Positions 44,791-57,493 of a stretch of 64,000 nucleotides of DNA are shown one piece after another; the first letter of the stretch is position 1; the number at the start of each line of letters is the position of its first letter. A program made the position numbers and the translations under genes. The notes under the pieces were generated by a model, which was given only the letters and a program-made list of their open reading frames with translations, had not been told where the DNA came from and did not search any database. The stretch is taken from the NCBI GenBank assembly GCA_965153455.1, contig OZ234498.1, positions 12,338,001 through 12,402,000 of the forward strand. The letters are read 5' to 3'. The DNA is from Sphagnum compactum. Taxonomy: Eukaryota; Bryophyta; Sphagnopsida; Sphagnales.

Positions 44791-46265
44791 CTTGCTATCT
44801 TGCTTGCTCCATGCTCAACGCTTGTTCAATTCTCAATGCTTTTGTTGTTGTTGTTGTTGTTGTGTTTCTCCCAACACCCACTCATGGAAGTTTCATCTTT
44901 TCTCCACCACACATGCACAAGAGTTGAAAGAAACAAAATCATGCAAGAGATGAGAGAGAAAGCTCCAGAAAAGAAGAAGAAGAAGAAGAAGAAGGAAAAA
45001 AAAAAAAGCACCACTTGCAAAAACTGTGCAGGTTTGCATAAAAAACAATAACACCACAAAAAAACAACATCAACAACAAAACCACCCACCCATGTCCAAC
45101 AAGGAAGAAGAAAGAAGAAAGAAGAAGAAGAAGAAGAAGAAGATGTGGAAGAGTAAGAGAGAGAGAGACAACAGACATAACTGCTCTTTGTCAACTGCCC
45201 TTCACCTTGATGGGAAAGTTGATAAGAATTTGTTTTTTCAGCTTTGCTGCTGCCGCTGCTGATTTGCAGCAAGAAATTTGGGTGAAATCTGAAATTTGAG
45301 ATTTGCTAAATGATTCGATTTCATTTCAGGAATTCAATTGCAAGATTTGAAGCTCAGTTTTCAGACATCTTTTTCTGTTGTTATAGTTGCGCTCCTTCGC
45401 AAGCCACAAATAAATATTGTGTGTGTGTGAGTGTGTGTGTGTTTGTTTGTGTTTGGTGTGTTTGTACTTCTTGCAATGCTCTGTTGTTGTGGTGTGAAAT
45501 TTCAACAAGATGATGTTTCCTTTCCTTTCTTTGGCATCTGTATACATATAAAACAGGAAACATGAAAACCCGACTCTAAATTCAACAGTTTTGTGATTGT
45601 GAGAAGAAGAAGAAGAAGAAGCAGCAGCCTTCCAAAATTCTACAACCATGAGGAGAGAGACAGACACAGAGCTTGAGAATTCAATATCATTCATATGAGC
45701 ATGCAGAGATCCTCAGTAGTCACTGCAGTCCAAAAAGTCTGGTTTGAGTTGTGTTTGATATACACACAACAGAGACTGGAAATAAAAGAAAGATTCCAGG
45801 GGGGAAAACAAAAGAAAGCTTGACTCTGTGAACGAGTATTGAATCAATTATTGAAATCAATGGAAAAGAATAATGGTGGCCGAATCATAGCCTGAAAAAA
45901 TTTACCTATGTATGTACCCACTTCTCCTGTGCCATGACAATATGTTCAAATTTTTTTTGACATGGCTGCAATAAAATGAAAGCAATCCTAGAAACCAAAA
46001 AAGTATTGAAAGAACAGGAGATGTGGTCAGTTGAATAATTTGTTGCTAAGAACTCGCATCGCTCTCTCTCTCTCTCTCTCTCTGTGTCTCTCTCTCCGGA
46101 GACCATGGTGAACTCTTTACTGATCTATATAACCCTAGTTTTGCTCTCAGTTACAAGTTGCATTACAAGCTGTGGACGTGAGGAGGAAGAAGAAGCAGCT
46201 TGTATGTACCAGAGGCAGGGGAAAAAAAAATTTGGAGTTGCAGTGGTGGTGGTGGTTGTTGTCAA
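44791..46265. other. SPEF2 upstream region and ERF 3' flank
   Basis: Contains GAA/CTT and CTG/TTG triplet runs, a GT run near 45419-45441 and a CT run near 46063-46082. No coding frame is supported. A missing N-terminal exon of SPEF2 would be expected here, but none with CH-domain character was seen. Confidence 0.5.
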
Positions 46266-48474
46266 TTATTGTGGCTCCTGCTGCTGAAAGTTGTTGAAGT
46301 AAGTGTTGGCAAAGTCCTCTCGACCAGGTGATAACAACCCAGTCGGCGTGTTGTTGTTGGGCCCTTGTGTTGTGGTGATTGGACTCCACCCAGTATTTGT
46401 TTGCTCAAAGATTTGATCAAACGAGAGCTCTGGTTGTCTCAAGCTCGACCTTGAGTGAGAACTGCCACCTGCCTCAACACTGATGACCTGCTGCCGTTGT
46501 TGTTGTTGTTGTTGTTGTTGTTGCTGCTGCTGTTGTTGTTGTTGCAAAACATTTGAATAGCTGAATGGGAAACCATAACCTGATCCTGGTCCTAGTGCTG
46601 TTGGGGCTGGAGCCGAAGATGACATCAGTCTGCTCTGTCTTTGTGACCACAAAGTTTGTTGTTGCTGCTCATAGGTGATAGCTTCTTGTTGTTGTTGCAC
46701 CAAATCATGACCCAAGTATGTTGTTTGATCTCCAGGAGATAAGTTCGAAGAAGGTGCCGGCTGCGGGGGGAGAGGCATTGAGACTTGAGGGGGACTAGTA
46801 GTCACCATTCGAACTGCCGGAGAATTGTACAGAGTCCTTGTTGAGGAAGTGGTTGCAACTCTGGATGATGGTGCAGAAGCAGAACTCCAGCTCCCTGTGT
46901 TTGAAGAAGGCATTTGCTGCACCAATGATTGTGCAGCAGCAGCTGCCATTGAAGGTACTGCTGCTGTTGTTGTCGTTGTCGTCCATGACCAGGAGGGAGC
47001 AAGTCTTGATGATGATGCAAGTACTGTCAAGGAAGTTGTCGAAGATGGCAGTGATGATGATGCAATTGTGGAGGATGAGGAGGATGAGGAGGAAGTTCGA
47101 GGAAGAGAAGCTTTCACTTGGGATGCTGCTGCTGCTGCTGCTGGTGGATGAGGATCCTTTGGAGGATAGTCAGGGAAATTCAGTTTTGCTCGAAGCCCTC
47201 TGAAGCTCCTTGCTGCCGTATCATAAGCTAAAGCAGCTTCTTCAGCAGTATCAAACGTCCCAAGCCACACTCTTGCCGCTTTCTTTGGGTCACGAATCTC
47301 TGCTGCCCACTTCCCCCATGGACGTTGCCTCACACCTCTGTACCTCCGCTTTTTCACCGGGTGCACCTCAGCTTGCTGATTTGCAGCTTCAGACAATCCA
47401 CCAGCAGCAGCCTCCACCCGCTGCTGCTGCAATCCTGAAGCCTCTCCTCCCATCTCCACTGCTGCTGCTTGTCCTTCAATTTGCTCATACTTTGTGACAA
47501 TTGTTCCTACTGCAATCAGAACAGATTCACCCACAAACCCATCAATCTCTGTCTCTCTCCCACAAACCCATCTCTGTCTCTGTCTCTGTGTGTGTATCTC
47601 TCTCACTGGCCAGAATGGGAATTCTTTGGAGTCTGAAGAATTGAGTATGAGGGGAAGATGATGGATCTCTCTCACTCTCTCTCTCTGTGGCCAGAATCGA
47701 AGTTCTTTGAAGAATCTGAGGAATTGGGTAAGGGGGGGAAGATGATGGGATCCCTCACGAACCTTCTTCAGATGGTGAGAACTCTCGCAGTTGTTTTCCG
47801 GATGCAGAATCAAAGGTGCTCGTGTTGTGTTGGATGGAGCTAGAGCCGCTGTAAGCAGCGCCGCCGCCGCTGCTGCCAACACCGCCGCCGCGTTGTTGTT
47901 GTTCCATAGCCGCTGCTGTTGCTGCTTCTGCCATCGTCCTCGTTTTCATTGCGAGATCTGCGCGTCGTCTATCTGCTGCTGCTTCAGCTACCGGAAGCCA
48001 TGCTGCAGCGTGCGATCTCTCAGGATCCACCCACTCCTGTGTACTCCACAGCAACAACCTCTCGAACGACTCTTGCTCCTCCTCTGTTCGAGATCGCTTT
48101 TGCCCCACACTCGGCTCCCCAAGCTCTCCTGCTGCTGCTGTTCCTGTCCTAAGATGATCATCAGCAACATCGTCTCCGTATAGTCGATGTGCTTGCGGGG
48201 CGCGCAGGATCGAGGTCCTTCTGCTGCTGTTGTTGTTGTGATCCTCTTCTAAGCTTGCGCCGACGCCGCGGCGTGCAGAAGAAGAGTCGAGAAGCGTGCT
48301 GCGCGAAGGTTGCGCTAATGCGGAAACCATGAGCGAGACTTCGGAGAGCGGATCCGGCAGCCTCGTCGTTCGCCTAACGGGAGGGCTTCCAAAACTCCAT
48401 GAATCCGGCGGGGACTCGCTCGATTCCAGTTTGACAAGCGTCGTCGATACTGCTTGTCTACACATAATCTGCAT
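46266..48474 (-). CDS. AP2/ERF transcription factor, group X-like, 2 exons, 651 residues
   Basis: DNA-binding regulator of the ERF family. Exon 1 is 48474-47763 and exon 2 is 47509-46266, joined in phase. The single AP2 domain starts [19 protein letters not shown] and continues [20 protein letters not shown] and [20 protein letters not shown]. The Ala and Asp of [15 protein letters not shown] place it in the ERF rather than DREB class. Exon 1 carries LMVSALAQ, like the MVSAL motif of group X proteins (ABR1, RAP2.6, ERF108-115), which respond to stress, wounding and ABA. The C-terminal half is Ser/Thr/Pro-rich with a Gln run encoded by CAA/CAG repeats (46494-46544), a probable activation region. 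The start is the first ATG of the frame (MQIMCRQAV). At 651 residues it is long for an ERF. Direct targets cannot be inferred. Confidence 0.92.
46494..46544 (-). repeat. CAA/CAG repeat coding a polyglutamine run
   Basis: About 16 consecutive Gln codons within the ERF C-terminal region, mostly CAA with a few CAG. Length variation would not shift the frame. Confidence 0.9.
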
Positions 48475-50190
48475 GCTCCGCAGTTCCTTCCCGCGCGCAC
48501 GCAATTGTGTGTCTGTCTGTCTGGTTTCTCCCTCGACTCTCTTTCTCTTCTCTGTCTCTCTCGATTCTCCTTCTCTCGCTTCAATCGACAACAGCAAAGA
48601 AGCTGATTGCGCAGCAAATCCAAAGGAAACAATCGATCGGTTCACCTTCTTCTCTTGGCGTCTTCTCTCAGATTCGTGAACACGAAAGCTTCATCTGCTT
48701 CTGGGCAATCTGCAGAATTGCAAAAGAAAGCTTGCTTACTTCCACACCTACTGCTGCTGCTGCTGCTGCTGCTCCTCGTCGTTTTCTTGACCGACATAAC
48801 GAATTCCAATCCTTCGCAAATTCTCCGTGCAAGGAACTTTAGCAATTCTTCCCGGCTTCTTTCTTTGTTGTCGTATCGTCTTTGCAAATCTCTCTAGCTT
48901 CTTCTTCTTCTTCTTCTTCTTCTTCTGCTTCTGCGGATACGCAAATCCTTCCAACTTCTCAATTCTCTCTGAACTCCGATCCTGTTACTACGACTGTCTG
49001 ACTCACTTCCTTAGTTGCTTGCTCTCCGCGATTGCGCAATTTGAAACCAGCTTCTTCTTCGATCCAGGGCTTCTTCTTCAATCGATCGATCGATCGAGAG
49101 CTTCTTCTTCTTCTTCTTCTTCTTCCTCTTTGATCGATCAATCCAGAGTTTCGCTACTCTCTGTTCCTTGGCCTCTTCTCTTCCAGATTCATCATCTGCG
49201 CCTATCAATCCAATCAATCAAACAATCTGCATTCCTTCCTCTGTTGTTCCCGCAAATGCACACTGGATTGCATCAACAAGGAGTGCGCGCTCTCTCTCTC
49301 GCGCGGCTTCCCTGCCGTTTCTTCTTCTTCTTCGCGGTAAGTTTTGCTACCTACGATGATGTTTCTTCAAAAGAACATTCGCAAAAGAAGCATTGACCAT
49401 GCGTGATTGCTTATTAAATCAGTTAATCTGCCAGAGGCAGGCAGAAGCGCAAGCGCGCGCGCACACACATGTACAGTAAACACACAAATCTGCGTGCACA
49501 ACAGTAGTGTCTTCAAACCAACCCCTGGTAGTGCTCACGCACACCTACTTAGACCTATTTGCAACAGAACTCTTATAGCCCCCCCTCCCCGCCGCACACA
49601 CACACACACACACTCTCTCTCTCTCTATAGAGAAAATAATATTTTCTTTCTCCAAGAATCAAAACGAAGTATTGTAGAATTCATACAAAAGTTGTTAAAC
49701 GGAATGTTGTTTCCATTTCCTCACCTTAAAGAATTGTAGAAGCGAGTGAGTTTATGTGTGTGTGTGTGTGTGTTTGTATGTTTTTTTTAGTCGTGTCTTG
49801 TTTTTCTTCTTCTGGCTTGGCTTACCTTGGCCTTCTTGGCGTGTTGATCTTGTCACCACAGCAGCAACGGCAGCACCGGAAGCAGCAGCTGTAAGTACGT
49901 ACGAGAGTCCTTGACAATCAACACGCTTGTTTCATAGTTTCGTCCTCGTCACGACTGCGTCCTTCTCTTCTCTTCTCTTCTCTTCCATCTCGCGCTCGCG
50001 CTCACCGTCTCTCTCTCCCTCTCTTGCGCCCTTTCCTTCGCGCGCGGGCGAGAGCTTCGTCCGCTTGGGAAACGCTCAGACGCGTCGCCGGACGAGGGGC
50101 CGGGTTTTGTGATTTTGGCGAATTCTACAAGGAGCTTTTTCGGAAAAATAATATAAATAAATAAATAAATATTCGCCATATTTTGACGAA
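48475..50190. other. ERF upstream region, CT/CTT-rich, no gene supported
   Basis: Expected 5' UTR and promoter of the ERF gene. It contains CTG (48752-48772), CTT (48900-48925, 49103-49125), CT and GT microsatellites. Open frames here come from the repeats. A CpG-rich patch lies at 49985-50105. Confidence 0.5.
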
Positions 50191-50199
50191 ATAAAAGTT

Positions 50200-50326
50200 A
50201 GAAGTCGCCAGATTTAGACAGTTAGTTCCTCCTGTAGGTCGCCAGAACTAGGCAGAAAACTAATTAAAAGTCGCCAGATTTAAACATTGAGTTCCTCCTG
50301 TAAATCGCCAGAACTTACAGGCTAGA
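50200..50326 (+). repeat. Two-copy tandem repeat around AGTCGCCAGATTTA
   Basis: Two units of about 65 bases share AAGTCGCCAGATTTA, GTTCCTCCTGTA and TCGCCAGAACT. No gene is attached. Confidence 0.8.
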
Positions 50327-52853
50327 TTCCCAAAAAAATTCTACTATTCAGCTAGGACAATAGCCATTTAATGCTAGGGATCCTCGCCAGTGCACCTACT
50401 TAATGAATTTTTTTTAAAAAAAAAGCAATTCCTCTCCCAGGCAATTTAATTAAAAACATAAAACCATCCTTCTATATTTTTGGCTACCATTTTCAACCAT
50501 GTATAGGGATTTACTGATTTTTCTTAAATTTAGGTTGAATTATGGCTCTTGAAAATCTCAAAAAGAAATTGAGTTTTAGCGCTTTTTTGTTTAAGTTTCG
50601 CTTTTTGGCTATAATATATAGCCAGCCAAAGGAAAAAACAAAGGCTGCTGCCGCGACCCGTCACCGGTCCAGGAAGGGAATGAATCTACGGCCGGCGAGG
50701 AATAGAGGAAACAAAGGATCGACACGTGGCGAAAGGAACGAGCTCGGAAGTTGCGGGACCCACCTACCCTATCCACCCTGGCCAGCACGTTGGTCAAATC
50801 AACGCCAGTCAAAAGTAGGTTCGGTCCCTAGGCTTTTCTGCTACTAGTCCCTTTTCACACGAGACACACAGTACTAAATGGTTTTTTCACACACCCAACC
50901 GAAAAGTGAGTGTGAAAAAGGTCATTCGTTGGTCCTACTCTACTCGGGTGTGGGGACCGACCTTTTTCACATTCTGGTGGGCCACAGCCGGCGTCAAATA
51001 GAATTCTCGCACGTGCACTAATTGCTTGCCTCCTCGAACATCCACTCCACCGACCGTATGTGTACAATGTACGAAATACGTTTTGTCTACGAATACATGA
51101 ATACATGTATTCTAGATTATTCTACACATAGGTCTAGAATATTATTATATTTTGTGTATTTTGAAAAATATTAAATATCCTTCTCTTTCTATATTTGTTT
51201 TGTATTATTGTTTTCAGGGTTTTCGGTTTTTTTTTTTTTTTTTTTTCCCCCCTTCCGTTTGTTTGCACACCGATAAAAATTCCATGTCCGTATCGTTGTA
51301 TACGTGCCCATGGTGGACGGTGTGATGAAAAGAATGAGTCGGTTACAAAGTTACGATGCTTGTTTGTTGTGACGAGGCTGCTGATGAATCGATCCCATTC
51401 CGATCTGATCTCCAAAGTTTGTCGTTTGTTTGTTTTTCGGGTATTTGTTTCCGGTGCATTTGTGTTTTTTGAAGGTTTTCGACCGCCGTGAGAGACCCCA
51501 CACAAAAGCCCCACCCCCCCCCTCCCCCCCCCACACCCGGGTACTAATTGTTCTTTTTAGAGGCTTACGTGGTGTTAAATTGGGTACTAATTAGGTGAGA
51601 AACACTCTTTTAAAACCTCAACGGAAAATTTTTTTTATAAAAAAAACATAATTTCTTACCCCCTTGAGTTTTTTTCAACTTTTTCAATTTCTTCCAATTT
51701 TGCCGTAGCCTTAGTGGATGGTTGTGATCGGTGAACATTTTTAATTTTTTTTAGTGAATTTTCGCCATTTGATCAGCCAAAAAATTCAAAAATAATAATA
51801 AATGGAAATCTTATAACATGAAATTAAATAATATGAAATTAAATTTAGACCTGTAAATATGCAGAGCATACAATTCTCTCCAAAATAATAATAATAATAA
51901 TAATAACAATAATAATAACAATAATAATATAATTTACACTTAACAAATTAAAATTTTATTTAAATACTCAAAAAAATCTTCACGATTATTTCACATTCAT
52001 ACCAAGGTATTCTTTTTCGATTTTGTGATGTAGCCAAGCTGCTGACAATCATCCACAAAAGAAGATTTAGCCAAATTTGGCTATCGACCATTTATCAAAG
52101 TAGAACCTGTTGTACATAGAAAGCTAGAGACTTCTTCTTTCTTCTTTTTTTTTTTCTTTTTTTTCTTTTTTTAAAAATAAAAAATCAAAATCTAGCAATT
52201 TAGGGCCAATTTTTTGTCCCACAAAAAAAAAATCCTTTGTACATGTTTAAAATTGAATTTTTCAGGTTTTTAAAAAAATGCAAATTTTTTTTTGCCCCCA
52301 AAAAAAAAACACCAATCCATAGAGCTTTCCTTCAAAACCCAATATTTTGATCATAAATATTTTATTTTATTTTATTTTTCAAAAAATTAAAATGTTTTTA
52401 AATGTTTAATTATTTATTTATTTATTTTAAATTTTTAAATTTTTAAAATTTTGCCTTTGAAACCAAACATGTTTCAGAATTTGGGTCATGGTACAAAGTG
52501 GAGTACATAATAATAGCAAAAAAGACTATATATGTACTATGTAGGTCAAAGGAAAGAATATCTATTGCAACTAACTACCCTAGAGGATGAGGTTGGTAGT
52601 TGTTGTTGGGTACATCGGAGAGGAGGGGAAGAATGTTTGGCGAGAAATGAGGGAGCCAAAGAATTGGGGGCCACCACCACCACCACCACAACACAAAGTT
52701 CTAGTTCTTCACAACAAACATGCTTGATGACTTAACATGACTTCAATTCTTTCATCAAAAACCCTCTTTTGTGGATGCATTTTTCCATCCTTGTTTATAT
52801 ACATGTACTAGTTTGAACCCCGTGCCTAATGCATATGTGTGTTATTTCAACAA
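50327..52853. other. Intergenic, no gene supported
   Basis: A GC-rich patch around 50640-51060 sits between AT-rich flanks. From 51600 on the sequence is AT-rich with A/T homopolymers and an AAT/AAC run near 51884-51930. Short open frames have no recognisable content. Confidence 0.5.
50911..50971. repeat. Inverted repeat, 13-bp perfect arms
   Basis: TGTGAAAAAGGTC (50911-50923) and GACCTTTTTCACA (50959-50971) are exact complements with 35 bases between them. They could be element ends or a hairpin. Confidence 0.8.
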
Positions 52854-53560
52854 TGTTTGGTTCATGTTTTAGTTTTTTCTTAAAGCTTTTATCTTTTTTA
52901 TTTTTTATTTTTATGTGTTTTCTGTTTTTATTATTATTTTATGTAATAAAAACAAAGTGTTTCTTTTTCACTTTTGTATTTTTGTTTATTTGGATGCAAG
53001 TTTGAAGTTTGGAGAAAGAAGACACACCTCATTCTTTTTCAAGTAGGGTTTTTCTTCATTATTATAAGTCTTATTTTTTCTTATTTTCTACTCTTTATTT
53101 GGTCTCTTCTTTTTCGTAGTTTTAAAAAAAATGATATTACTGTATTTCCCTTTCCTTGTTTCATTTGTTTCCATTCCTGTTTTATAGTTTTTGTGTTTTA
53201 CTTTTTTGTTTATGTTTGTTTCATGTTTTAATTTTTTCTATTCTTATTTTGTCTATCTTCATTTTTTTTCTATTTTTATGCGTTTATTTATTTATTTAGT
53301 TTCTATTTTCTTTTCCAAAAAAATTCTAGTTTTTCTAATATGTTTTGTAATAAAAATATTTTTAAAAAACTTTTTCTTTTTTTTTGATTAGATGCAGGTT
53401 TGAAGTTTGGAAAAAGAAGACAAACCTCATTTTTTTTTCAAGTATGGTTTTTTTTCTTTCTTTTGCTCTCTGTTTTGTTTCTTATTTTTTGTCATCTATT
53501 TTTTATTTTATTTTTGAGATTATTTTACTGTATTTCTCTTTTTTGTTTCATGGTTAAGTG
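52854..53560 (+). repeat. Two-copy tandem duplication of a T-rich segment (about 350 bp)
   Basis: Unit 1 starts near 52854 and unit 2 near 53213. Shared landmarks in order are TTCATGTTTTAxTTTTTTCT, GATGCAxGTTTGAAGTTTGG, AAAGAAGACAxACCTCATT, TTTCAAGTAxGGTTTTT and ATTACTGTATTTC. The copies differ by many substitutions and indels. Confidence 0.75.
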
Positions 53561-53681
53561 TTTACAAAAAGTTTCTAATTGTTAAAGTGTTTTTCTGTTT
53601 TTATATTTTTTCTAGTTTTTTCCCTTTTAAAAATATATATTTGTTCTGTTTGGATGGATGACGGGACGGATGACGGACGGA

Positions 53682-53810
53682 TGGATGGAAAGAAAGCTTC
53701 ATTCATCCTGATGTCTGAATGGAAAGCTTCATTTCATCCCAATGTCTGGATGAAAAGCTTCATTTCATCCCGATGTCTGAATGGAAAGTTTCATTTCATC
53801 CTGAAGCATC
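53682..53810 (+). repeat. 31-bp tandem repeat, four copies
   Basis: The unit is GAATGGAAAGCTTCATTTCA followed by TCCCGATGTCT, starting near 53682 (slightly longer first copy), 53717, 53748 and 53779. As 31 is not a multiple of three, the apparent open frame across it is not conserved. Confidence 0.85.
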
Positions 53811-54414
53811 ATGACCACGACGTCCTTTACTATATAGAATACAAAGGTCTTCAATTCAACTTCAATTGGCTAAATTTAACAAAAGCATCACAACAACAAA
53901 AAAAAGTTAAGTAAGTAAGGAAGGAAGGAAGGTAGGAAGGAAGGATGTGGGTTGAGAGTTGAGAGGATGGATTGATTGTTTGATTGAGTGTTTGATTCTA
54001 GTCATGTGCATCTTCCATGTGCATCTTTCCTTCCTAATTACACACGTTTTTGTTGTTGGTGTTGTTGTTGTTGTTGGGGGTTGTTTTTCATCGAAGCTTG
54101 GTAACAAGCTTCCCAAGCTTCTTGCCAAGCTTCTCGAGCTATTACTCCAAAAAGGTCATAAAGGATGTGATTAAAAAACTCCACAAGAAATTGAAGATGT
54201 CCATAAAGTGGTGCCCAGTCATATGCCCTTTTTCATCTTCACTTTGCCATCTCAACCTCACTTTGCACTTGTCTTTAAACTCCTCCTCCGTCCCGCCCCC
54301 CCCCCCCCCCCAAAAACTCCCAACAAGGACACAAAGCTCTAAAGTAGGGATGAGCTCTCCAAAATTCTACCATGGTTATTTTTTAACTTCATTTAGAGAC
54401 CTTGAGCCTACTAC

Positions 54415-55165
54415 CTAAGGGGTCTACCTACCTACTGCAGTTAAAAGACCAATCTACGCTACCTACCCATCTACCTAGTGTACTTACCAATCTACATGGC
54501 CTAGTGTATTCACCTACCTACCCATGTTACCAACCTACAAACTTATTTGCTCACTTACCTAGTGTACCTACCTACCTACCTACTTACCTACCTATGTCCC
54601 TAGGGTAAGTATAAAACTACCTAAGTTATCAACCCATCTATGCTACCTAGTCACCTATGCTACTTGCCTACTTAGGTACCAACCTATGTACTTATTTAGA
54701 CTACCCACCTACCCACCCACTTGCTAAAGTTACCTACCTACCTACTTAAATCACATATCCACCTACTTAACGTATTTACCTACCACCGAAAATACCTATC
54801 GACTTATGCTATGTACCCACCTACCCACCCACTTGCCAAAGTTACCTACCTACCTACCTACTTAAAAATCACATATCCACCTACTTAATGTACTTACCTA
54901 CCACGTAAGATACCTATCGACTTATGCTATGTACCCACCTACCCAATAGACTTAGCTATCAACCTACCTAGGTTCCCAACATGCATACCCACATAAGCTA
55001 CCCGTGTAACTACTTAGGTTATCAACTTACATACCTAGTTAAGGTACCTACCTACCAATTTACGTTACCTGCCTACCAACCTAGCTACCTACTTGCATGG
55101 CCACCTATGTAGGTGACCTACCCACCCAATCTACTTACCTACGTAGACTACCTTCCTAGGGTAAG
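54415..55165 (+). repeat. Degenerate CTAC/CCTA array with higher-order duplication
   Basis: About 750 bases of variants of CTACCTACC, interrupted by TTAxxT and TATGCTA spacers. Inside it a unit of about 115 bases is duplicated: CCCACCTACCCACCCACTTG, then AAAGTTACCTACC, ATCACATATCCACCTACTTA and ATACCTATCGACTTATGCTA, near 54705 and 54819. Confidence 0.85.
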
Positions 55166-57159
55166 TCTTCACCACAAGGTGAGAAAACATGGACTTTGAG
55201 ACCAAACTAGTTTGACCACGAGTTTAGGGAAGTTTTTTTTAAAGTTTGGTCCCCTATATCTTTCTTGTAATTCAAAATTGGCAGTTCCCAATTTTGGGTC
55301 CAGTCACCAGTTTGAGCCAAACTAGGCATGTGTTGGTTCCCAGTTTAAAAAGCCCACTTTATGTGCAGTTCTATTATGATCTTGAGAGATACTACCAACT
55401 TCGAATATTTTGGGACAAAGTTGCACTTTTTGGTGTTCTTTTTCCTAAAGCAATAGGGTTTTTATGACAAAAACAATTGTTTTTTTGAGATTCAATAGCT
55501 TCATACTTTGACAATAGTCTCACAAAACTAAATTTTTTTAGTGTCATTCGATGGCATTTTTTGGTGTCATCTTTATGTTTTTTTTGGCTTTGGGTTTGTC
55601 CTTTTTGTTGCTTTGGGTGTCTTTATGCACAAGAAGTTAGAAACATGTTTTTTTTTCTTCTTTTTTTAATTTAAATTTTATAATAATTATTTAATTTAAA
55701 TTTTTTTTTATTATTATTATTATTATAAATTTGGCGTTAGATTGTATATCAGTTCATGCATTCTTACCCATTTCATGCAAAAAATAAATAAATAATCGCC
55801 CCCCCCTCCCCCTAAAGACATTTTGAAAAGAGACTTGGTACATTGTGTGTTGGCCTTGCCTACTACCAAGAAGGCAAGGATATTGTGTTTAGATTCATTA
55901 TAGAGTATAGTAGATTAATGGATTTTGGCCCCTAGGTAATAAATAATAGGTCTATTTTTATATGAAGATTTTTGAAAGATGATATTGTGGCTTGTGTTGA
56001 AACTTGAGATTAGTTATTATAGAGTTATGATATCTTGAAGGATTTTGGTTTCTTTTGGAGGATTTTTTTTAAAGATTATATAATTTTTGCATGGTGAAAT
56101 AAATATTTGAGTTTTCATAATTCTTCTTTTGCCTTAAGATCCTTTTAATGTAAATGGCAAGGCCATAGTTTGATGACACACCCCTTGTTAACAGAAGAAG
56201 AGGAAAGTGAGCATATGGTAGCACAAACACTCCATTTGAACAAAAGCAACAATGCAAAGAGCAAAGCAAGATCCCACAAACACCCATTTGAACAAAAACA
56301 AAGAGCAAAAGACTAAGGCCCACTTTAGATGGACGTCAAGGGTCCAAATTCCTACGAACCAATTTGGACTCATTTGAAGCAAATTGAATCCTTGAGTTGA
56401 ATCCCTTGCCTTGGATCCTACCTTCCATCTTGGTTCTCCAAATCATGAGCTCTCTCTCCTTTGAGCTCTTTTGTTTTTTTGGGTCCAAATCAATTGATTT
56501 TCTCTCCAAAATGGTGCCATATAAGTTTAGCCTCGATTTGCCACTTTTTGGTCTCGGACCCTCATCTAAAGCTCATGGGTCCAATTTATGGCTCTCAGCC
56601 AATAGGATTGCTCTACCTCATTGGACCTTGGACCCTCGTCTGAAGTGGTGGCCCTATGGGTCCCTAGACCAGATCCAATGGTGTGCAATAAAAGGCTTGG
56701 TAACCAGGATATGGGCATGGCCAACCCTACCCTTTCTTCCTTTGCCTCTTCTTGTGAGTTAATTGTTTCTTCTAATATATTTCAGATCCATATGGGGTTA
56801 TCTATCCGATGTGTGTTATGGTAAACAAGGGTTTGGGCTTTAAACTTTAAAGGGGATTACCTAATTATCAAAAGGAAATTCTCATGTGAAAAATAAAATA
56901 GGAATTCGTATCTTCAAAGCTTCTAATAATCTTGCATTTATAACCACACAAGGCCAAAAAATAATACTAATATTAATATTAATTAATTTAATTTAATGAT
57001 GATAGTTACATGATGTTGACAAAATTTGACTAAAATTTTTATCAAAGATTTTTTAAGTATGTAAAATTTGAACCCAATAGTTAGTTTTATAATCCCATTC
57101 ATGGATGAGTAGATCAAGCTAAGCAAGATATTTTAACTATGTTTTTTGAGTAAAGATTA
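55166..57159. other. Intergenic, no gene supported
   Basis: Holds the second copy of the dispersed repeat (55915-56190) and otherwise AT-rich sequence. The frame at 56397-56762 has no recognisable family content. Confidence 0.5.
55915..56190 (+). repeat. Dispersed repeat, copy 2
   Basis: Same order of blocks as copy 1 at 24431-24772 and the same orientation: TAATGGATTTTGGCCCC, TTTTTGAAAGATGATAT, GAGATTAGTTATTATAGAGT, TGCATGGTGAAATAAATA, CCTTAAGATCCTTTT, TTGATGACACACCCCTTGTT. It is shorter because copy 1 has the expanded AAT and G runs. Confidence 0.85.
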
Positions 57160-57493
57160 AAAGCTTTAAGGTCTTAGGTCTTAGCATGCTTTGGGTGCAA
57201 GAAAAAGCTTAAGGTCTTAGGTCTTAGCATGGTTTGGGTGTAAGAAAAAGCTTAAGGTCTTAGGTCTTAGCATGCTTTGGGTGTAAGAAAAGCTTAGGGC
57301 TTTTAGGTCTTAGCATGCTTTGGGTGTAAGAAAAGCTTAAGGTCTTAGGTCTTAGCATGCTTTGGGTGTAAGAAAAGCTTAGGGCTTTTAGGTCTTAGCA
57401 TGCTTTGGGTGTAAGAAAAGCTTAGGGTTTTTAGGTCTTAGCATGCTTTGGGTGTAAGAAAAGCTTAGGGTTTTTAGGTCTTAGCATGCTTTG
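57160..57493 (+). repeat. Minisatellite, eight copies in two alternating forms
   Basis: The core GGTCTTAGCATGCTTTGGGT, followed by GTAAGAAAAGCTTA, is repeated eight times with 38-48 base spacing. One form is preceded by AAGGTCTTA, the other by GGGCTTTT or GGGTTTTT. The two forms intermix rather than form separate blocks. Confidence 0.92.

Noticed and set aside
48475-48645. Longer N-terminus for the ERF protein
   Set aside because: The frame is open but has no ATG before 48474. The extra residues are low-complexity and come from a CT-rich leader.
48960-49400. Plus-strand open frame of about 189 residues rich in Phe and Ser
   Set aside because: It is produced by CTT repeats in the ERF upstream region. 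No conserved motif was seen.
53682-53810. CRISPR array
   Set aside because: The 31-base units are contiguous with no unique spacers, and the DNA is nuclear plant sequence.
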